Origin: Pseudolysinimonas_A sp041984585
Lineage (GTDB): Bacteria > Actinomycetota > Actinomycetes > Actinomycetales > Microbacteriaceae
DNA length: 64,000 bases
Reading direction: 5' to 3'
NCBI GenBank assembly: GCA_041984585.1
Contig: JBHIXX010000005.1
Location: forward strand, 25,868 to 89,867
A model generated the notes under the pieces. That model was given only the letters and a program-made list of their open reading frames with translations, was not told the DNA's origin and searched no databases. Made by a program: the position numbers and the translations under genes. Below, one piece after another: positions 25,771 to 34,130 of this stretch (position 1 is its first letter; every line of letters begins with the position of its first letter).

Positions 25771-26517
25771 TTACCGGATGTCGACCAGATCGCGATAGGG
25801 GTCCAGTCGGGCGTCGGCCGGATCGAGCTCCGTGACGAGCAGGTCGATGCGGTCCCAGTCGAGGGCGCGGGCCACGGCGCGCTGCCCGAGCTTCGACGAA
25901 TCGGCGAGCAGCACGGTGTCGTCGGAGGCGGCCGCGAAGACGTCCTTCAGCTGCGCCTCCTCCAGCGACACCTCGCTCGTGCCCTCCGCGCCGACCGCCG
26001 ACGCCGAGGTGAAGAACCGGGAGTAGCCGAGCGCCGCGGCCGCGCGGCAGGCGACAGGGCCGACGAAGCTGCCGGTGCGCTCCTCCAGCTCGCCGCCGAC
26101 CAGGATCGAGCGCACGCCCGGGCGGCGGCGGGCGGCGGCGGCCGTGTCGGCCGAGTTGGTGGCGAGCACGAGATCGCGGGCGTCGATCAGGTCGACGAGG
26201 ACGCCGCTCGAGGTCGAGGCGTCCACCGCGATCGCCCCCGCCGCGGGCACGAGGTCGAGCGCCTTGCGCGCGATCGCCGCCTTCGCCGGGGAGCGGGTCG
26301 TCATCCGGTCGCCGAACGGACGCGGCAGCACCGGGGCGACCGCCCCGCCGCGCACGCGGCGGACGAGGCCCTCGGCCTCGAGGTCGGCGAGATCGCGGCG
26401 GATGGTCATCGCCGAGACGCCCAGCTCGTCGGCGACCGGGTCGAGCCGGATGGCGCCGTCGCGGCCCAGGATGTCGAGCAGGCGGGAGCGCCGCTCGGTG
26501 CTCAGCATCGCCGGCAT
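25771..26517 (-). CDS. DeoR/GlpR-family sugar regulator within the rhamnose operon
   Basis: A 248-residue regulator with a DeoR helix-turn-helix (MLSTERRSRLLDILGRDGAIRLDPVADELGVSAMTIRRDLADLEAEGLV, residues 4-52) and a C-terminal DeoRC sugar-phosphate sensor domain (GDRMTTRSPAKAAIARKAL, VFAASDDTVLLADSSKLGQRAVARAL). It would sense a phosphorylated sugar. It is transcribed with rhaI-rhaM before it and rhaD-rhaB after it. A TACGCT hexamer (26544-26549, minus) and GGGAGGGAG ahead of the ATG could give it a promoter of its own. Confidence 0.9.
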   Translation of the reverse strand: MPAMLSTERRSRLLDILGRDGAIRLDPVADELGVSAMTIRRDLADLEAEGLVRRVRGGAVAPVLPRPFGDRMTTRSPAKAAIARKALDLVPAAGAIAVDASTSSGVLVDLIDARDLVLATNSADTAAAARRRPGVRSILVGGELEERTGSFVGPVACRAAAALGYSRFFTSASAVGAEGTSEVSLEEAQLKDVFAAASDDTVLLADSSKLGQRAVARALDWDRIDLLVTELDPADARLDPYRDLVDIR

Positions 26518-26569
26518 CCGCGCTCCCTCCCGTCGGTCAGGTCAGCGTATCCGGGGCGCGCCGGGCGGG

Positions 26570-26950
26570 TCAGTCGAGCGCGGCGAGCTGGTCCTCGAGG
26601 TGGAACACCTCGGGCAGCTGCGGGGCGCCCTGGTCGGGCCGGGTCCCCGGCAGCGCCTCGAAGAACCCGGCGGCCTCGGCCTCCCAGGCGGCGGTCCGCG
26701 GGTCGGCGGCGAGGCGCCGCGCCGACTCCGCGTCGTCGTCGGTCTCGTAGTAGCCGATCAGCAGGCCGTCCTCGCGCAGGAACAGCGAGTAGTTGCGCCG
26801 CCCCGCGTCGGCGATGGCGCGGAGCATGTCGGGCCACACCGCGCGATGCCGCTCGACGTACTCCGCCATCCGCTCCGGCTTCACCTGCAGCTGGAAGCAG
26901 ACCCGCTGCACCGGCCCGCCGGGCGACCCGGCCGCGACCGGGCCGGACAT
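26570..26950 (-). CDS. rhaM: L-rhamnose mutarotase
   Basis: A 126-residue protein that interconverts the alpha and beta anomers of L-rhamnose, preparing the substrate for the isomerase. RVCFQLQVKPERMAEYVERHRAVWPDMLRAI and NYSLFLREDGLLIGYYETDD are the family signature with the catalytic histidine in the first segment. The ATG overlaps the stop of rhaI by four bases (ATGA), so the two are translationally coupled. Confidence 0.93.
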   Translation of the reverse strand: MSGPVAAGSPGGPVQRVCFQLQVKPERMAEYVERHRAVWPDMLRAIADAGRRNYSLFLREDGLLIGYYETDDDAESARRLAADPRTAAWEAEAAGFFEALPGTRPDQGAPQLPEVFHLEDQLAALD

Positions 26951-28113
26951 CAGGCGCCCCAGCCGGCCTGGGTGCCGCCGACGCGGTCGCCGCTGATCTT
27001 CTCGAAGTAGCCGCTGGCCGCGAAGGCCGCCATCGGGTCGGCGGGCAGCCCGCGCGACTCCCGCCACTCGGCCAGGGCCGGGCGCACGTCGCGGTAGAAG
27101 GCGTCCATGAACACCGCGTTGGCGGCGAGCACGTCGCCGGAGGCCTGGGCCGCGTCGAGCGCGTCGGTGTCGAGCAGCAGGGCGCGCGCGGTCATCTCCT
27201 GCACGTTGAGCACCGAGCGGATCTGGCCGGGGATCTTGTTCTCGATGTTGTGGCACTGGTCGAGCATGAAGGCGACGTCGTCGCTGGCGTACCCGCCGCC
27301 GCGCACGACCTCCACCAGGATGCGGAACAGCTGGAACGGGTCCGCGGCGCCGACGATCAGGTCGTCGTCGGCGTAGAAGCGCGAGTTGAAGTCGAACGAG
27401 CCGAGCTTCCCGAGGCGCAGCAGCTGCATCACGATGAACTCGATGTTCGTCCCGGGCGCGTGGTGCCCGGTGTCGAGGCAGACCATCGCCTTGTCGCCGA
27501 GGGCCGCGACCTGCGCGTAGCTGGTGCCCCAGTCGGGAACGTCGGTGTGGTAGAACGACGGCTCGAAGAACTTGTACTCGAGCACCAGGCGCTGGTCGTC
27601 GCCGAGTCGGTCGTAGATCTTCTGCAGCGAGTCGGCGAGCCGGTCCTGGCGGCCGCGCATGTCGTCCTGGCCGGGGTAGTTGGTGCCGTCGGCGAGCCAG
27701 ATCTTGAGGTCGCGCGACCCGGTCTCGTGCATGATGTCGATGCACTCGAAGTGGTGGTCGATCGCCTTCTGGCGGATGCGGTCGTCACGGTGCGTGACCG
27801 AGCCGAACTTGTAGTCCTCGTCCTGGAACGTGTTCGAGTTGATGGTGCCGAGCTTCACGCCCTCGTCCTCGGCGTGCTTCGCCAGGGCGGCGTAGTCGTC
27901 GACCTTGTCCCACGGGATGTGCAGCGCGACGCTCGGCGCGAGGCCGGTGTGCTTGTTGACCTGCGCGGCGTCGGAGACCTTCTCGAACGGATCGCGCGGG
28001 ACGCCCGGCGTGGTGAACACCCGGAATCGGGTGCCCGAGTTGCCGAACGCCCAGGAGGGCAGCTCGATCGCCTGCAGGGCGAGCTGGTCGGAGACGGCGT
28101 CGAGGTTCGTCAT
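26950..28113 (-). CDS. rhaI: L-rhamnose isomerase (actinobacterial/RhaI type)
   Basis: A 387-residue TIM-barrel isomerase converting L-rhamnose to L-rhamnulose. The family is the Pseudomonas/actinobacterial RhaI type rather than E. coli RhaA: WAFGNSGTRFRVF near the N-terminus, HIPWDKVDDY, LGTINSNTFQDEDYKFGS, KIWLADGTNYPGQDD, EYKFFEPSFYHTDVPDWG and CLDTGHHAPGTN supply the metal-binding Glu/Asp/His residues. It is the first gene of the operon, with GGAAGG before the ATG. The LacI-type palindrome 53-64 bases upstream probably controls it. Confidence 0.93.
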   Translation of the reverse strand: MTNLDAVSDQLALQAIELPSWAFGNSGTRFRVFTTPGVPRDPFEKVSDAAQVNKHTGLAPSVALHIPWDKVDDYAALAKHAEDEGVKLGTINSNTFQDEDYKFGSVTHRDDRIRQKAIDHHFECIDIMHETGSRDLKIWLADGTNYPGQDDMRGRQDRLADSLQKIYDRLGDDQRLVLEYKFFEPSFYHTDVPDWGTSYAQVAALGDKAMVCLDTGHHAPGTNIEFIVMQLLRLGKLGSFDFNSRFYADDDLIVGAADPFQLFRILVEVVRGGGYASDDVAFMLDQCHNIENKIPGQIRSVLNVQEMTARALLLDTDALDAAQASGDVLAANAVFMDAFYRDVRPALAEWRESRGLPADPMAAFAASGYFEKISGDRVGGTQAGWGA

Positions 28114-28165
28114 CGAAGGGGGCCTTCCGGGATGTCACTGCCGGCTTCCATGCCGGGGCGAACGA

Positions 28166-28190
28166 TGAATCGATTCACCGCTGGCAGAAT
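28166..28190. promoter_or_regulatory. LacI operator TGAATCGATTCA and lacI promoter
   Basis: TGAATCGATTCA (28166-28177) is a perfect 12-base palindrome with the central CG usual for LacI-family operators, placed between rhaI and the divergent lacI gene. CAGAAT (28185-28190) lies six bases before the lacI ATG, so the operator would overlap that promoter's spacer. Confidence 0.7.
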
Positions 28191-28196
28191 AACAGG

Positions 28197-29222
28197 ATGG
28201 AGAGGCGACGCGACACCCGCATCCGCGACGTCGCCGAACGCGCCCAGGTCTCGGTCGGCACCGTGTCGAACGTGCTCAACGGCTCCACCCGGGTGTCGCC
28301 CGCGATCCGCGAGCGGGTGCAGGCGGCGATCGCCGAGCTCGGCTACGTGCGCAACGAGGCGGCGCGCCAGCTGCGCGCCGGCCGCAGCTCCATGGTGGGC
28401 CTCGTCGTGCTCGACATCGGCAACCCGTTCTTCACCGACGTCGCGCGCGGCGCCGAGGCGGCGGGATCCGACGCCGGTGTGCACGTCATGCTCGCCGGGA
28501 GCGACGAAAGGCCGGACCGCGAACTCGCCTACCTCGACATGTTCGAGAGCCAGCGCGTGCGCGGCGTGCTCATCTCGCCGGTCGGCGACATCGACGAGCG
28601 GCTGGCCGACCTGCGCGCGGCCGGCATCCCCGTCGTGCTGGTCGACCGCGCCAGCGCGAGCGGACGGCTCAGCTCCGTCTCGGTCGACGACGTCGCGGGC
28701 GGGCGGATGGCGGCGGAGCACCTGCTCGGACTCGGCCGACGCCGGCTCGCCTTCGTCGGCGGCCCCGCCGGGCTGCAGCAGGTCGAGGAGCGCCGCGAGG
28801 GCGCGGCGGCGGCCGTGGCGGAGCACCCCGACGCGCGTCTCGAGACGATCGCGACCCGGGGGCTGACCGTGCTCGAGGGTCGCCGCGTGGGACAGGAACT
28901 GGTCGCCCGCGCCGCGGGCGAGCGGCCCGACGCGGTGTTCGCGGCGAACGACCTGGTGGCGGTCGGGCTGCTGCAGGCGCTCGTGATGAGCGGCGCCGCG
29001 CGGGTGCCCGACGAGATCGCCCTGGTCGGCTACGACGACATCGACTTCGCCGCGGCGGCGGTCGTGCCGCTCTCGTCGGTGCGCCAGCCGAGCGAGCGGA
29101 TCGGGTCGTCGGCGCTGCGGCTGCTGCTCGACGAGGCCGAGGAGCCGGGGATCGCGCCCCGGCAGGTGCGCTTCCGGCCCGAACTGGTCGTCCGCGCCTC
29201 GTCCGGCGGCGCCCGGGACTGA
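28197..29222 (+). CDS. LacI-family regulator of the rhamnose operon
   Basis: A 341-residue LacI-type repressor: helix-turn-helix RIRDVAERAQVSVGTVSNVLNGSTRVSPAIRERVQAAI (residues 7-45), hinge helix RNEAARQLRAGRS, then the two-lobe sugar-binding domain (GLVVLDIGNPFFTDVARGAE, VLVDRASASGRLSSVSVDDVAGG, DAVFAANDLVAVGLLQAL). It is divergent from rhaI with a CG-centred palindrome between them, so rhamnose or rhamnulose is the likely inducer. The start is leaderless-type (CAGAAT six bases upstream). Confidence 0.92.
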   Translation: MERRRDTRIRDVAERAQVSVGTVSNVLNGSTRVSPAIRERVQAAIAELGYVRNEAARQLRAGRSSMVGLVVLDIGNPFFTDVARGAEAAGSDAGVHVMLAGSDERPDRELAYLDMFESQRVRGVLISPVGDIDERLADLRAAGIPVVLVDRASASGRLSSVSVDDVAGGRMAAEHLLGLGRRRLAFVGGPAGLQQVEERREGAAAAVAEHPDARLETIATRGLTVLEGRRVGQELVARAAGERPDAVFAANDLVAVGLLQALVMSGAARVPDEIALVGYDDIDFAAAAVVPLSSVRQPSERIGSSALRLLLDEAEEPGIAPRQVRFRPELVVRASSGGARD

Positions 29223-29240
29223 GCCCGCCTCATCCGGTGC

Positions 29241-29300
29241 TTGACATCCGAGCGCGCCCTCGACTAGCTTCACTGAAGCACCACATGGTTCAATGAACCA
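29241..29300. promoter_or_regulatory. Promoter and tandem LacI operators of the second sugar operon
   Basis: TTGACA (29241-29246) and TAGCTT (29265-29270) form a good promoter with an 18-base spacer. GCTTCA-C-TGAAGC (29267-29279) overlaps the -10, and TGGTTCA-A-TGAACCA (29286-29300) is 20 bases further on, centre to centre. The 13-mer GTTCAATGAACCA recurs exactly upstream of the LacI gene at 38.4 kb. Confidence 0.8.
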
Positions 29301-29372
29301 ACGGGGTCGACAACGGCCCCGCGACCAGGCAACGGCGCCCCCGCCCGGAGGCGCCCGACAACGAGGACGGCG

Positions 29373-30638
29373 ATGAGCAAGGCGGGACCGTACGAGGGAG
29401 TCACCTCGGCCGAGGCGAGCATGGATCGGGCGATGGAGGCCGGCGGCGGCATCCTGCGACTCGCCCCCACCTGGGTGCCGCGGTCGTTCTGCACGCCCGC
29501 CCAGCGGCTGCGCCTGCACCCGGACGACTACTTCCCGCTCGGCAAGGAGCGCGGCGGCATCGACGAGCGCTGGTTCGCGAGCGCCATCCGTGCCGAGAAC
29601 GGCCCGCTCACCGACCCCTTCGAGGGGCTCAGCCTCGTCGTCGACCCCGACGGCGGCGTCATCCCGTTCGACGAGTTCGTCGCCCACGGCGGCTCCGACG
29701 TGATCGGCGGGCTCTGGGACGAGTACGGCAAGTGGCCGATGTACTCCAAGTTCTTCGACAACCAGTGGCCGCTGCCGTTCCACGTGCACCAGATGGACCA
29801 GCACGCGGCGCTCGTCGGCAAGATGGGCAAGCCCGAGGCCTACTACTTCCCGCCGCAGCTCAACAACCACGGCGGGATGTTCCCCTACACGTTCTTCGGC
29901 TTCCACCCCGAGACCACCCGGGAGCAGGTGCTCGACAAGCTCGAGGCGTTCCTGCGCGGCGGCGACAACCGGATCACCGAGCTGTCGATCGCCTACCGCA
30001 TCACCCCCGGCACCGGATGGGACGTGCCGCCGGGCGTGCTGCACGCGCCGGCCAGCATGTGCACCTACGAGCCGCAGGCGGCGAGCGACGTGTTCGCGAT
30101 GACCGAGTCGTGGTCGAACAACCGCGAGGTGCCCGACGAGCTGCTGTGGAAGGACATCCCCGCCGACAAGGTGGGCGACCTCGACTTCGTGCTCGAGATC
30201 CTCGACTGGAACCTCAACGTCGACCCCGAGTTCTGGAGCCACCGGTTCAGCCCGGCGCTCGAGACCGCGGCGAGCGCCGCGGCCGGCGGCGAGGACTACG
30301 TCGAGAAGTGGATCACCTACCGCTCGACCGCGTTCTCGGCGAAGGAGCTCACCGTCAAGCCGGGCGCCAGCGTGACCGTCGACGAGGCCGACGCCTACGG
30401 ATTCATCGCGGTCGACGGCCGCGGCGAGATCAACGGCCAGACCGTCGAGGCGATCTCGTCGATCCGCTACGGCCAGCTCTCGCACGACGAGTACTTCGTC
30501 ACCGCGGCCGCCGCGGGCGAGGGCGTCACGATCCGCAACACCTCGCCGAGCGCCGACCTGGTGCTGCTCAAGCACTTCGGCCCCGGCAACGCCGAGCTCG
30601 CCGCCGACACCGGCGCCGTGGCGCAGGAGCGGGCATGA
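29373..30638 (+). CDS. Class I mannose-6-phosphate isomerase-like cupin (predicted sugar isomerase)
   Basis: A 421-residue protein whose layout matches type I phosphomannose isomerases although the similarity is distant. PFHVHQMDQHA (about 137-147) resembles the metal-binding QVHPxD motif, GKPEAYYF resembles GKTEMWY, GFHPETTREQVLDKLEAFL resembles the KPGxTREEF helix, and TPGTGWDVPPGVLHAPASMCTYEPQAASD resembles the VPAGTVHAI...EIQxxSD cupin end. These supply the metal-binding His and Glu residues. It is the first gene of an operon with an epimerase, an ABC importer and a dehydrogenase, so isomerisation of the imported sugar is the best guess. The exact substrate is unknown. Confidence 0.7.
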   Translation: MSKAGPYEGVTSAEASMDRAMEAGGGILRLAPTWVPRSFCTPAQRLRLHPDDYFPLGKERGGIDERWFASAIRAENGPLTDPFEGLSLVVDPDGGVIPFDEFVAHGGSDVIGGLWDEYGKWPMYSKFFDNQWPLPFHVHQMDQHAALVGKMGKPEAYYFPPQLNNHGGMFPYTFFGFHPETTREQVLDKLEAFLRGGDNRITELSIAYRITPGTGWDVPPGVLHAPASMCTYEPQAASDVFAMTESWSNNREVPDELLWKDIPADKVGDLDFVLEILDWNLNVDPEFWSHRFSPALETAASAAAGGEDYVEKWITYRSTAFSAKELTVKPGASVTVDEADAYGFIAVDGRGEINGQTVEAISSIRYGQLSHDEYFVTAAAAGEGVTIRNTSPSADLVLLKHFGPGNAELAADTGAVAQERA

Positions 30639-31669
30639 CCCCGAGTCCCCGCTCCGTGCACGGCCGGGCGCGCGACGAGCTCGCGCGCCGGGTCGGCACG
30701 CTCGCCCAGGTGGCGCGCATCGACCGGTTCACCGAGGACGACGGTCCGGCGCGCGGCGCCCGCCGCATCCGGATGATCACCGGCGGCGGCCTCGAGGTCG
30801 ACATCCATCCCGACCGCGCGCTCGACCTCGGGCAGGTCAGCTTCCGCGGCGTGCCGGTCGCGTGGATGTCGCCCACCGGGATGACCGCGCCGGGGCTCGG
30901 CGAGAGCCGCGGCACCGGATGGCTGCGCACGTTCGGCGGCGGGCTGCTGGCGACCTGCGGCCTCGACGCGTTCGGACCGGCGACCGAGGACGAGGGCGGG
31001 GAGTACCCGATGCACGGTCGGGTCGGCGTCGTGCCGGCGAGCGTCACGCGCGCCGAGGTCGCGGACGGCGTGCTCACCGTGGCGGGCACCGTGCGCCAGG
31101 CCACCGTCTTCGGGGAGGACCTCGTGCTCGAGCGCAGCTGGAGCGCCGATCTCGGCGGAGCCACCCTGCGACTGCGCGACACCGTGCGCAACGCGAGCGC
31201 GCGCGACGCCGGGCACATGGTGCTCTACCACGTGAACGTCGGCTGGCCGCTGCTCGACGAGTCGGCCTCCCTCGACATCCCGTCGCGCGAGGTCACCCCG
31301 CGTGACGCCGACGCGCGGTCCGGGGCCGGACGCTGGCACCAGATCGAGCCGCCCCAGGAGGGCTACCGCGAGCAGGTGTTCGGACACGACTTCCGCGACA
31401 GCGCGACCGCAACCGTCGCCGTCGACAACCCGGCCGTCGACACGCGGCTCGAGATCCGGTTCGACACCGCCACGCTCCCCGCGCTGCACCAGTGGAAGAT
31501 GAGCGGCGAGGGGCACTACGTGATGGGCCTCGAGCCGGTGAACGTCAACACCTTCGCCGGGCGTGCTGGAGCGCGCGCCGCCGGGGTCCTGCCCACCCTC
31601 AAGGCCGGACTCTCGGTGCAGTACGACATCGAGTTCGCGTTCGGCGCCTCGACCGGGGGTGCCGCATGA
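30635..31669 (+). CDS. DUF4432-type aldose 1-epimerase-like protein
   Basis: A 344-residue beta-sandwich protein of the galactose mutarotase superfamily, DUF4432 branch: ITGGGLEVDIHPDRALDLGQVSFRGVPVAWMSPTG near the N-terminus, GLLATCGLD and GGEYPMHGRVGVVPA in the middle, MVLYHVNVGWPLLDE with a histidine of the active-site type, and HQWKMSGEGHYVMGLEPVN. It probably interconverts sugar anomers for the neighbouring isomerase. Its ATG overlaps the previous stop (ATGA), and its own stop overlaps the next ATG in the same way. Confidence 0.82.
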   Translation: MTPSPRSVHGRARDELARRVGTLAQVARIDRFTEDDGPARGARRIRMITGGGLEVDIHPDRALDLGQVSFRGVPVAWMSPTGMTAPGLGESRGTGWLRTFGGGLLATCGLDAFGPATEDEGGEYPMHGRVGVVPASVTRAEVADGVLTVAGTVRQATVFGEDLVLERSWSADLGGATLRLRDTVRNASARDAGHMVLYHVNVGWPLLDESASLDIPSREVTPRDADARSGAGRWHQIEPPQEGYREQVFGHDFRDSATATVAVDNPAVDTRLEIRFDTATLPALHQWKMSGEGHYVMGLEPVNVNTFAGRAGARAAGVLPTLKAGLSVQYDIEFAFGASTGGAA

Positions 31670-33162
31670 CCGTCGCCGCCCTGCGTATGACGGGCATCAC
31701 CAAGTCCTTTCCCGGTGTCCGCGCGCTCAGTGAGGTGGACCTCGAAGTACGCCCGGGAGAGGTGCACGCGATCGTCGGCGAGAACGGCGCCGGCAAGTCG
31801 ACGCTCATGAAGATCCTCGCGGGCGTGTATACCCCGGACGCCGGGTCGATCGAGGTCGGCGGGCACGCAGTCGAGCACTGGACCCCTCGCGAGGCGCTGC
31901 ATCACGGCATCGGGATGATCTACCAAGAGCTCAACCTGGTTCCCGACCTCACCGTCGCCGAGAACATCAGTCTGGGCAGGATGCCGCGCCGCGGCCCGTT
32001 CACCGACGGGCGGGCGATGAAGGCGCGCGCCGCCGAGGTGCTCGCCGAGCTGCAGACGGATATCGACCCCGCCGCCCGGCTCGGGGACCTCTCGATCAGC
32101 CAGCAGCAGCTCGTCGAGATCGCCAAGGTGATGGTCGACCGGCCGAAGATCGTCGTGTTCGATGAGCCCACCTCATCCCTGGGCGAGCGCGAGACGGTGG
32201 TGCTGTTCGGCGTGATCTCGCGCATGCGCGACGCCGGGATCGCGATCATCTACATCAGCCACCGCCTCCGCGAGGTGCTCGAGATCGGCGACCGCGTCAC
32301 GGTCCTACGGGACGGAACCCGGATCGAGACGCGCGACGTCGAGGGGATCACTCCCGACGAGATGGTGCGGTTGATGGTGGGACGGGGGCTCTCGGAGATG
32401 TTCCCCAAGCTGGATCTGGAGCCGGGAGACACCGTGCTCGAGGTGGACGGGATTACGCGCGACGGCCAGTTTGCCGACGTGAGCTTCGACGTGCGCGAGC
32501 GGGAGATCGTTGGCCTCTCCGGTCTCGTCGGCTCAGGGCGCACCGAGGTCGCGCGCGCCCTCTTCGGGCTCGACCCGGTCGATCGCGGGACGGTCCGGAT
32601 CGGCGGGCGGGTCGCGAAGATCCGATCGGCGCGCCAGGGGCGCGCCGCCGGTGTCGCGCTCGTGCCCGAGGATCGCAAACAGCAGGGGATCATCCCCGAC
32701 CTCTCCGTCCGCGAGAACTTCACGCTGCCGGTCGTCGGGCGCCTCGCCCGGTTCGGGCTGCTCTCGCTCGGGCGCGAGCGTGCGCGGGTCCGTGAGCTCG
32801 CCGACCGGCTGAACGTCAACCCGCCGCAGATCGAACGTGCGTTGAGCACGTTCAGCGGCGGCAATCAGCAGAAGGTCGTTCTCGGCAAGTGGCTGATGGC
32901 GGATCCGTCCGTGCTGATCCTCGACGAGCCGACGCGGGGCGTCGACGTCGGAGCCAAGGCCGACATCCATCAGATCATCGGCGAGTTCGCGTCCGACGGC
33001 GGAGCCGTGCTGATGATCAGCTCCGAACTGCCCGAGCTGCTCGCGGTGTGCGACCGCATCGTGGTGCTGCACGAAGGTCGGGTGACGACGGTCCTCGGAC
33101 GGGACGAGTTCACGGAGGAGAACGTCATGCGGGCGGCAACGGGAGAGGAGATCGCGTCGTGA
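31666..33162 (+). CDS. Sugar ABC transporter ATP-binding protein (two ATPase domains)
   Basis: A 498-residue RbsA/MglA-type tandem ATPase. The N-terminal domain has Walker A GENGAGKST, signature LSISQQQLVEIAKV and Walker B VVFDEPTS; the C-terminal domain has a degenerate P-loop GLVGSGRTE, signature FSGGNQQKVVLGKWL and Walker B LILDEPTRG, as is normal for the family. It energises the two following permeases. Start overlaps the previous gene (ATGA) and its stop overlaps the next (GTGA). From here to 37344 the third codon positions are visibly less GC-rich than in the preceding two genes. Confidence 0.95.
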   Translation: MTVAALRMTGITKSFPGVRALSEVDLEVRPGEVHAIVGENGAGKSTLMKILAGVYTPDAGSIEVGGHAVEHWTPREALHHGIGMIYQELNLVPDLTVAENISLGRMPRRGPFTDGRAMKARAAEVLAELQTDIDPAARLGDLSISQQQLVEIAKVMVDRPKIVVFDEPTSSLGERETVVLFGVISRMRDAGIAIIYISHRLREVLEIGDRVTVLRDGTRIETRDVEGITPDEMVRLMVGRGLSEMFPKLDLEPGDTVLEVDGITRDGQFADVSFDVREREIVGLSGLVGSGRTEVARALFGLDPVDRGTVRIGGRVAKIRSARQGRAAGVALVPEDRKQQGIIPDLSVRENFTLPVVGRLARFGLLSLGRERARVRELADRLNVNPPQIERALSTFSGGNQQKVVLGKWLMADPSVLILDEPTRGVDVGAKADIHQIIGEFASDGGAVLMISSELPELLAVCDRIVVLHEGRVTTVLGRDEFTEENVMRAATGEEIAS

Positions 33163-34130
33163 GCGTCGTCGCGGAGGTCGTGAAGCGTCGGCCGTTGGGA
33201 GGGATGGTCTGGCAGATGAGCGTGCCGCTCGCCATCCTGGCCCTGCTGGTGATCGGGATGATCATTTCTCCGTCGTTCCTCACGGTGTCGAATCTGCTCA
33301 ACGTCCTCAATGCCAACGCGGCAGTGGGCCTGATCGCGCTCGGCATGACCTTCGTCGCCGTCGTGGGCGGTCTCGCCGATCTCTCGGTCCCGGCGAACGT
33401 GGCCCTCGGCGCGCTCGTCACGCTCGGCGGCCAGGAGGTGCTCGGCGTCGAACTCGCGGCGCTCGCCGGACTGCTGGTCGCCCTCGCGGGAGGGGTCGTC
33501 AACGGGGTGCTCGTCGGGTACCTCCGGATCAACCCGATCATCGCAACGCTCGGCACGGGCTCGGTGCTCCTCGGACTCAGCCAGCTGCTGGTCGGCGGCG
33601 GAATCGTGTACGGACAGCCCAGCGCGTTCGCGAACTTCTTCGGTGGATCACTCCTCGGCATCCCGGTGTTCGTCTGGGTCTTCGCCCTAGCGGCCGCGAT
33701 CCTCACCCCGCTGCTCTCCCGGACCGCGTTCGGGCGCTGGAGCCTCGCCACCGGGGGCAACTACCAGGCCGCGGAGGCCAGCGCGGTGCCGGTTCGGTTC
33801 ACGAAGGCCTCGGCGTTCGTCTTGACCGGCTTCCTCGCCGGAATGTGCGGAGTCCTGCTCGCCCTCGCGAACGGTCAGGCCCGACCGATCATCGGAACCG
33901 GCTACGAGTTCGTCGCGATCACCGCCGTCGTGCTGGGCGGAACGAGCCTCTTCGGGGGCTCGGGGAGCATCCTCCGGACCGTCGGCGGGGTCATCATCAC
34001 GGCGCTCATCTCCAATCTCATCGTGCTCGGCGGGCTGCCCACCCAGTCCACCGGGTTGATCACGGGAGCCATCGTCCTCGTCGCCGTCGGCGTGGACGTG
34101 GCGCTGCGCAGAAAGGCGGGACGGCGATGA
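33159..34130 (+). CDS. Sugar ABC transporter permease 1
   Basis: A 323-residue RbsC-like inner-membrane permease with about nine hydrophobic segments (MSVPLAILALLVIGMIISPSFL, ALGMTFVAVVGGLADLSVPANVALGALV, LLVALAGGVVNGVLVGYLRINPIIATLGTGSVLLGL and so on). The RINPIIATLGT and AITAVVLGGTSLFGGSGSILRTVGGVIIT stretches are the family's conserved loops. It overlaps the ATPase gene (GTGA) and the second permease (ATGA). Two distinct permeases, as in RhaPQ or LsrCD systems, suggest a heterodimeric channel. Confidence 0.93.
   Translation: MSVVAEVVKRRPLGGMVWQMSVPLAILALLVIGMIISPSFLTVSNLLNVLNANAAVGLIALGMTFVAVVGGLADLSVPANVALGALVTLGGQEVLGVELAALAGLLVALAGGVVNGVLVGYLRINPIIATLGTGSVLLGLSQLLVGGGIVYGQPSAFANFFGGSLLGIPVFVWVFALAAAILTPLLSRTAFGRWSLATGGNYQAAEASAVPVRFTKASAFVLTGFLAGMCGVLLALANGQARPIIGTGYEFVAITAVVLGGTSLFGGSGSILRTVGGVIITALISNLIVLGGLPTQSTGLITGAIVLVAVGVDVALRRKAGRR

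Noticed and set aside
25745..25772. A CRP-like site TGTGA...TCACA between deoR and rhaD
   Set aside because: The spacing between the half-sites is 14 bases, not the 6 needed for CRP.
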